From Bacteroidota bacterium (GTDB lineage Bacteria; Bacteroidota; Ignavibacteria; Ignavibacteriales; Ignavibacteriaceae), in the NCBI GenBank assembly GCA_021790055.1, contig JAJYIL010000057.1, forward strand, positions 1 to 10,726: 10,726 nt of DNA, in the 5' to 3' direction. The position numbers were made by a program, and so were the translations under genes. Each line of letters begins with the position of its first letter. The first letter of the stretch is position 1. The notes under the pieces were generated by a model. The model saw only the letters and a program-made list of their open reading frames with translations, searched no databases and was not told the origin of the DNA. Below are positions 7,349 through 10,726 of the stretch, in pieces.

Positions 7349-8350
7349 ATGTTTATTGACTATGCAGAGATTAATGTAAAAGCCGGAGACGGCGGAAGCG
7401 GAGCCGTAACTTTTAGACGGGAAAAATATGTCCCAAAGGGAGGACCTTCCGGAGGTAACGGAGGAAAAGGCGGAGATATTATTATCGAAGCCCATCATAA
7501 CCTTGCGACACTTTTGGATTTCAGATACAAGAAACATTACAAAGCTAAAAACGGAGAGCCGGGCGGAAGTGCATTGAAAGACGGCAGAAGCGGAGACGAT
7601 GTTTTAATAAAAGTCCCAGTAGGTACAATAGTAAAGGACATAGAATCAGAAAAAATATTTGTTGATTTGGACAAAGAGGGGAAAAGTTATACTATAGCCA
7701 AAGGCGGAAAGGGCGGAAAAGGGAACAGCAACTTTGCAACATCCACAAATCAAACTCCGCGTATTGCCGAACCCGGAAAGCCCGGCGAAGAGAAAAAAAT
7801 AATTCTTGAATTAAAGCTGCTTGCCGATGTTGGTCTGGTGGGATTTCCGAATGCAGGTAAATCAACTCTCATTTCAAAAATCTCTGCAGCAAAGCCAAAG
7901 ATTGCGGACTACCCGTTCACAACACTTGAACCAGTACTCGGCATTGTAAAATATAAGGATTTTCAGAGCTTCACTGTTGCAGATATTCCTGGGATCATCG
8001 AAGGCGCACACGAAGGGAAGGGACTAGGTCTTAAATTTCTGCAACATATAGAAAGAACAAAAATATTATTGTTCCTTATTGATATTACTTCAAATGATTA
8101 TATAAGGGATTATAATATGCTTTTAAGCGAATTAGGCAGCTACAGTAAAGAATTGGTTAAAAAGAAAAAATTAATTTCATTATCTAAAGCAGACCTTGTG
8201 GAAGAAAAAGAAATAAAAAAAATAAGAATTCAGAAAATTAAAAATGCTGATTCTCCGTTAATATTATTCTCAGCTGCAACAGGGGCAGGAATTAAAGAGT
8301 TAATAGATTACTTGTGGAAAGCTCTTAAAAGTAATGAATTCTCTCATTAG
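7349..8350 (+). CDS. obg: Obg GTPase, ribosome large-subunit assembly
   Basis: Essential GTP-binding protein of the Obg/CgtA family that acts in late 50S subunit assembly and links growth to stress signals. Residues 1-158 form the glycine-rich Obg fold (GDGGSGAVTFRREKYVPKGG, then several GGKGG runs). The G domain follows: G1 GFPNAGKST (165-173), G2 in DYPFTT (187-192), G3 DIPG (212-215), G4 SKAD (279-282) and G5 SAATG (308-312). G4 is a variant of the usual NKxD, keeping the lysine and the guanine-recognising aspartate. At 333 residues it lacks the C-terminal extension of longer family members such as E. coli ObgE. The binding site before ATG is weak, consistent with translation linked to the gene 11 bases upstream. 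The usual rplU-rpmA neighbours are absent. Confidence 0.97.
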   Translation: MFIDYAEINVKAGDGGSGAVTFRREKYVPKGGPSGGNGGKGGDIIIEAHHNLATLLDFRYKKHYKAKNGEPGGSALKDGRSGDDVLIKVPVGTIVKDIESEKIFVDLDKEGKSYTIAKGGKGGKGNSNFATSTNQTPRIAEPGKPGEEKKIILELKLLADVGLVGFPNAGKSTLISKISAAKPKIADYPFTTLEPVLGIVKYKDFQSFTVADIPGIIEGAHEGKGLGLKFLQHIERTKILLFLIDITSNDYIRDYNMLLSELGSYSKELVKKKKLISLSKADLVEEKEIKKIRIQKIKNADSPLILFSAATGAGIKELIDYLWKALKSNEFSH

Positions 8351-8379
8351 AGCTTATAAATACGAAACATGCAGATGTT

Positions 8380-8425
8380 CAAAACATGCAGGAAAGGATC
8401 TATCCGCTCCCACATAAATGTTTTG
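8380..8425. repeat. Imperfect long hairpin 3' of obg
   Basis: CAAAACAT (8380-8387) pairs with ATGTTTTG (8418-8425). Nested inside are GGA (8391-8393) with TCC (8408-8410) and GGAT (8396-8399) with ATCC (8402-8405). No T tract follows. A direct repeat AAACATGCAG at 8365-8374 and 8382-8391 overlaps its left side. It may be a transcript-end structure or chance. Confidence 0.35.
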
Positions 8426-8489
8426 ATTGCCTGAATGAATAAAATTTTAGCGTAATTTGCTGCTGAAGACCGGAGTGAGAAGTAAACTT

Positions 8490-8531
8490 AAAAAAAGGAA
8501 GAGAAGAAAAATCTGTAGACTTCCTTTTTTC
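8490..8531. terminator. Bidirectional terminator between obg and the small minus-strand gene
   Basis: A perfect 11-base stem pairs AAAAAAGGAAG (8491-8501) with CTTCCTTTTTT (8520-8530), loop 18 bases. The T run at 8525-8530 ends plus-strand transcripts; the A run at 8490-8496 reads as T on the minus strand. It lies 21 bases past the final stop codons of the small minus-strand frame, which supports that frame as a transcribed gene. Confidence 0.65.
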
Positions 8532-8554
8532 CTAAAATAATAATTCCCTTGTTA

Positions 8555-8626
8555 TTAAGAAAGACCGGATGCTTGTTCTTGAGTCTGAGCTGAGGCAGAT
8601 TCGGTTGCTTCCTCTTGAGAAGTCGT
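8555..8626 (-). other. In-frame continuation beyond the TGA of the small gene
   Basis: Directly after the TGA at 8629-8627 the same frame stays open for 23 codons (TTSQEEATESASAQTQEQ, then ASGLS) and ends in two adjacent TAA codons (8557-8555, 8554-8552). The composition (Ser, Gln, Glu, Ala) looks like a low-complexity protein tail rather than random non-coding DNA, and the terminator follows it. It may be the lost tail of a gene cut by a nonsense mutation, a read-through extension, or the result of a sequencing error. Confidence 0.45.
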
Positions 8627-8779
8627 TCAATTCTGCTTGACGGCAAGTTCTTTTGCAGCTTCCGAAATTGTCGCAACATCGCCGGTAGAACACGAATTTG
8701 CTGCCGGTGCAGCCTTATTAGCAGCGCCTGAAACAGAAAATGATCCGCCTGCAGATCCAATTGAACTGATTGTCATCAT
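8627..8779 (-). CDS. Small protein of unknown function (50 residues to TGA; 74-codon frame if read through)
   Basis: The frame begins ATG-ATG (8779, 8776) behind a near-perfect Shine-Dalgarno AAGGAGGTG (8793-8785), seven bases from the first ATG. This is the strongest ribosome binding site in the window, suggesting high expression. The product starts MMTISSIGSAGGSFSVSGAA, rich in Ser, Gly and Ala, has a single Cys (C30), then a short amphipathic stretch with TISEAAKELAVKQ. No membrane helix or classical signal peptide is seen. The TISEAAKELA stretch resembles short segments of FlgM-like anti-sigma factors and other small motility-related proteins, but this is far too little to assign a function. 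A terminator lies downstream and a weak sigma28-like promoter upstream. The in-frame TGA may mean the gene is broken. Confidence 0.6.
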   Translation of the reverse strand: MMTISSIGSAGGSFSVSGAANKAAPAANSCSTGDVATISEAAKELAVKQN

Positions 8780-8784
8780 TAACA

Positions 8785-8793
8785 CACCTCCTT
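8785..8793 (-). promoter_or_regulatory. Very strong ribosome binding site of the small minus-strand gene
   Basis: AAGGAGGTG on the minus strand is nearly the full anti-16S complement and lies seven bases before ATG. It is the main evidence that this otherwise intergenic stretch is a gene, and it selects this frame over the overlapping minus-strand frame at 8488-8760. Confidence 0.75.
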
Positions 8794-8845
8794 GGTGATT
8801 TTTTTGAAAGATTTAATTTGATCCGCTTGTGTAGTTCACGTATTC

Positions 8846-8872
8846 TTATCGAAGGGAATCAAAAGATATTTA
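8846..8872 (-). promoter_or_regulatory. Weak sigma28-like promoter candidate for the small gene
   Basis: Read on the minus strand, TAAATATC (8872-8865) is separated by exactly 11 bases from TTCGATAA (8853-8846). The flagellar sigma28 consensus is TAAAGTTT-N11-GCCGATAA, so the matches are 5 of 8 and 6 of 8. It would give a leader of about 60 bases. Matches of this quality are common in AT-rich DNA. Confidence 0.2.
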
Positions 8873-8925
8873 ATTGGTTTCTTAACCCCGAACTTCAACT
8901 CGTAAAATAGTTGTAATAATTAAAT

Positions 8926-8957
8926 TTTGAAATTCAATTTGAATGTTCCTATATTTG
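8926..8957 (+). promoter_or_regulatory. Promoter of the tRNA-secG unit, Bacteroidota-like
   Basis: TTTG at 8926-8929, 20 bases, then TATATTTG at 8950-8957. This fits the Bacteroidota housekeeping pattern TTTG (-33) and TAnnTTTG (-7). Transcription would begin a few bases after 8957, shortly before the tRNA 5' end at 8977. It is the best promoter match in the window. Confidence 0.55.
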
Positions 8958-8976
8958 CTGGCTAAAATTGAGATTT

Positions 8977-9050
8977 GGCGGGGTAGCTCAGTCGGTCAGA
9001 GCAGTGGAATCATAATCCACGTGTCGGGGGTTCGAATCCCTCCCCCGCTA
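8977..9050 (+). tRNA. tRNA with CAU anticodon, probably elongator tRNA-Met
   Basis: The cloverleaf is complete: acceptor GGCGGGG with CCCCGCT (G1-U72 wobble at the end), D stem GCTC/GAGC, anticodon stem GTGGA/TCCAC with loop ATCATAA (anticodon CAT at 9011-9013), and T stem GGGGG/CCCTC with loop TTCGAAT. Discriminator is A73 and CCA is not encoded. It is not the initiator: that would have C1 unpaired with A72, A11-U24 and three G-C pairs next to the anticodon, whereas here 11-24 is C-G and the inner pair is A-U. A tRNA-Ile2 whose C34 becomes lysidine is the alternative; I favour Met from its similarity to elongator tRNA-Met. It ends 26 bases before secG. Confidence 0.93.
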
Positions 9051-9076
9051 CATATAAAAATTGAAGGAGAAAAATT

Positions 9077-9439
9077 ATGTACATGTTTTTAGTCGTAATA
9101 TCATCAATAATTTCGATAGTGTTGATGGCTATTGTGTTGATGCAGGCAAGCAAAGGCGATGGACTTTCCGGTACTTTCGGCGGTGCTGCCGGTTCAATGG
9201 GAACAATGTTCGGTGCTAGAAGGACAGCGGACTTTTTAAGTAAGGCAACCTGGTGGCTTGGCGGAAGCCTGGCAATTTTAGCTTTGGCAATTAATCTGAT
9301 CTTTTTGCCTGGAAAAGTAAATGCTAATCAACGAGAAAGCATAATTCAGTCTAACAGGCAGCAGATTCCGCAGACGCCGACCTTGCCTCAGGCTCAAACT
9401 GCGCCCCAAACTCAAAGCAACAACCAGCAGAAGAAGTAA
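9077..9439 (+). CDS. secG: Preprotein translocase subunit SecG
   Basis: Small inner-membrane subunit of the SecYEG channel that assists SecA-driven protein export. It has 120 residues with two membrane helices (about 2-23 and 56-78). The family-typical loop between them is MQASKGDGLSGTFGGAAGS followed by MFGARRTADFLSKATWWLG. The C-terminal tail (about 85-120) is rich in Gln, Pro and Thr and probably disordered; such tails vary widely in this family. The start follows AAGGAGA (9064-9070) by six bases. It is probably transcribed with the tRNA just upstream, so processing of that tRNA would define the 5' end of the secG mRNA. Confidence 0.93.
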   Translation: MYMFLVVISSIISIVLMAIVLMQASKGDGLSGTFGGAAGSMGTMFGARRTADFLSKATWWLGGSLAILALAINLIFLPGKVNANQRESIIQSNRQQIPQTPTLPQAQTAPQTQSNNQQKK

Positions 9440-9447
9440 ACTTTTAA

Positions 9448-9503
9448 GATACTCGATACTTGATCCTGGATATTTGATTTCTTATCCGGTATCAAGTATC
9501 AAG
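9448..9503. repeat. Inverted tandem array of a 7-base word (GATACTT-like)
   Basis: Five forward heptamers at 9448-9482 (GATACTC, GATACTT, GATCCTG, GATATTT, GATTTCT) are followed by three inverted ones at 9483-9503 (TATCCGG, TATCAAG, TATCAAG). The main stem pairs 9455-9472 with 9483-9500, 16 of 18 positions matching, around a 10-base loop. It lies between the convergent secG and dacB ends and could serve as a two-way transcript end, although there is no long T tract. Confidence 0.75.
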
Positions 9504-9543
9504 AATCTGTTTGCCAATTGACCGGCTCTTGGTGGGGGAGTAA

Positions 9544-10726
9544 TTACCAGTTGCTAAGAATCTCCACAATTTTATTTTCAATTCCCCTGTAATAGTTCGG
9601 GTACTTGGATCTAAAATCGAAGATTATACTTACTATTAGTTCATTTCCATTCTGAGTTTTTAAATATCCGGAAAGCGATGAGACATTATGCAAAGTACCT
9701 GTTTTACCGTGGAAATCGTTTTCTGCCGTGCTGCTTCGCATACGGTAGCGAAGTGTTCCGTCTACGCCGGCGATGCTGAGAGAGTTATAAAAATCCCTGA
9801 AGTTTTTTAAATCGAAATACATTTTATCTAGAAGCCCGACAATTGCGCCGACAGTAACGAGATCGTATTTTGAAATTCCCGAGCCGTCTACTACTGAAGT
9901 ACCTTCGGAATAAATTCCATTGTCCTTAAGAAATTTCAAAATAGTTTGAGTAGAGTAAAATGAATTTCCTTCTTTGCCGGTGGCATAAGCCCCGAGAGTT
10001 TTGAACAGGCATTCGGCTAAAAAATTGTCGCTGTGTTTATTAATGGCTTTGATCAATTCTTTAAGAAGAATTTCTGATTTTGATAAGGTGACGGCATCGG
10101 CAGGTGTATGTCCTTTAATTGCAGAGCCTTCAACTCTAATTCCATTTTCAATTAGTTTCTCTCTCAATAGCCTCGCGATGTACAAGGGCGGGCTGCTTAT
10201 ATCCTGGTACCTGGTAATTACACGATAATAAGTTTTCCTTCTCCGCCTAATTCTAATCCTGCGTCGAACTAACTCCCTATTTCTATCAATAACCAAAGCC
10301 GAAATGGGAGGAAGGCTTATATTTGGATCTTCATCATCAATCCAATCTGCGCGGGTGTATAGCTCGTCAAAATAATAATCATCTCCGACGACATTACCAG
10401 TGATCTTTCTTATTCCTTGTCTTTTCAAGTGTCTAATCATTTCGTCAAGATCTCTTGTGGTGAACAAAGAGTTTCCGAAACCTTTTATATAGAGGTTGCC
10501 TTCTATAATACCATTTTTAACATTTCTGTCGGAGGTCATAATCTTTGTGTACAGTGGATAATTACCGCCCATTAACGAAAGCGCAGTCGCAGTTGTAAAC
10601 AGCTTGGTATTCGAGGCAGGAACCATAGAGAGTGTATGATTCTCTTTAAAGATTGTATCTTGAGTAAGCGGATTAATGATAAGTATTGCTGTTTTAGTAT
10701 CCGGGGGGATTTCAGCAAGAACATCT
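9544..10726 (-). CDS. dacB: D-alanyl-D-alanine carboxypeptidase/endopeptidase, PBP4 (DacB, peptidase S13), 5' end outside window
   Basis: Exported enzyme that trims or cleaves peptidoglycan cross-links in the periplasm; its signal peptide would lie beyond the window. The frame is open to the edge on the minus strand (393 residues visible). The ATG at 10626 is not the start: 33 codons of family-like sequence precede it, and it falls just before the catalytic motif. Class C penicillin-binding motifs are present, numbered from that ATG: SNTK with nucleophile S5 and K8, SDN at 199-201, and KTG at 308-310. Between the first two lies the accessory region, here about 194 residues from serine to serine, compared with about 244 in E. 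coli PBP4. An arginine-rich stretch (residues 115-135, eleven Arg) sits where accessory strands would be expected. The gene converges on secG. Confidence 0.9.
   Translation of the reverse strand, partial: DVLAEIPPDTKTAILIINPLTQDTIFKENHTLSMVPASNTKLFTTATALSLMGGNYPLYTKIMTSDRNVKNGIIEGNLYIKGFGNSLFTTRDLDEMIRHLKRQGIRKITGNVVGDDYYFDELYTRADWIDDEDPNISLPPISALVIDRNRELVRRRIRIRRRRKTYYRVITRYQDISSPPLYIARLLREKLIENGIRVEGSAIKGHTPADAVTLSKSEILLKELIKAINKHSDNFLAECLFKTLGAYATGKEGNSFYSTQTILKFLKDNGIYSEGTSVVDGSGISKYDLVTVGAIVGLLDKMYFDLKNFRDFYNSLSIAGVDGTLRYRMRSSTAENDFHGKTGTLHNVSSLSGYLKTQNGNELIVSIIFDFRSKYPNYYRGIENKIVEILSNW

Noticed and set aside
8600..8629. TGA as selenocysteine in the small protein
   Set aside because: Only a short imperfect hairpin (CTTCTC with GAGGAAG) follows the TGA, without a recognisable bacterial SECIS loop, and no selenocysteine machinery is visible in the window.
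8488..8760. A 90-codon open frame on the minus strand overlapping the small gene
   Set aside because: It has no ribosome binding site at its start, its product is a basic Leu/Arg/Lys-rich sequence typical of a wrong frame, and the strong AAGGAGGTG site points to the overlapping frame starting at 8779.

Overview
The window is about 10.7 kb of moderately AT-rich bacterial chromosome. It reads like a member of the Bacteroidota/Chlorobi/Ignavibacteria group, and I favour an Ignavibacteria-like lineage. The reasons are a three-gene sdhCAB set with a five-helix di-heme SdhC, a short Obg without a C-terminal extension, and a promoter before the tRNA that fits the Bacteroidota pattern TTTG-N20-TAnnTTTG. 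Strong Shine-Dalgarno sites (AAAGGAG, GGGAGG, AAGGAGG) argue against Bacteroidota in the strict sense. The assignment is inference; no marker gene here settles it.

Layout. Positions 1-1716 hold the 3' part of a CPA2-type cation:proton antiporter with RCK domains. After a 188-base leader comes the tight operon sdhC-sdhA-sdhB (1905-5272), a complete succinate:menaquinone oxidoreductase or fumarate reductase. A 412-base gap follows, carrying two unusual inverted-repeat elements and a branched intrinsic terminator. Then come a large acidic protein of unknown function (5685-7337) and, 11 bases downstream, the ribosome-assembly GTPase obg (7349-8350), probably co-transcribed. The 626-base region between obg and the next plus-strand gene is not empty: on the minus strand it holds a small gene with a very strong ribosome binding site and its own terminator, whose reading frame is interrupted by one in-frame TGA. 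Next are a CAU-anticodon tRNA and secG, apparently from one promoter. The window ends with the 3' part of a minus-strand PBP4-type D-Ala-D-Ala carboxypeptidase convergent with secG.

Most genes are housekeeping: respiration, ion homeostasis, ribosome assembly, protein export and wall remodelling. The most unusual signals lie between genes. Three separate intergenic elements (5293-5366, 5542-5597, 9448-9503) share one architecture: four or five tandem copies of a degenerate 7- or 8-base word followed at once by three or four inverted copies of it. Each uses a different word, yet all fold into long hairpins that can pair in several registers. Other points of note are the small TGA-interrupted gene, an arginine-rich patch that seems to replace part of a PBP4 accessory domain, and the obg-linked acidic protein with a repeated short motif. 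No transposase, CRISPR array, phage gene or defence system is visible.
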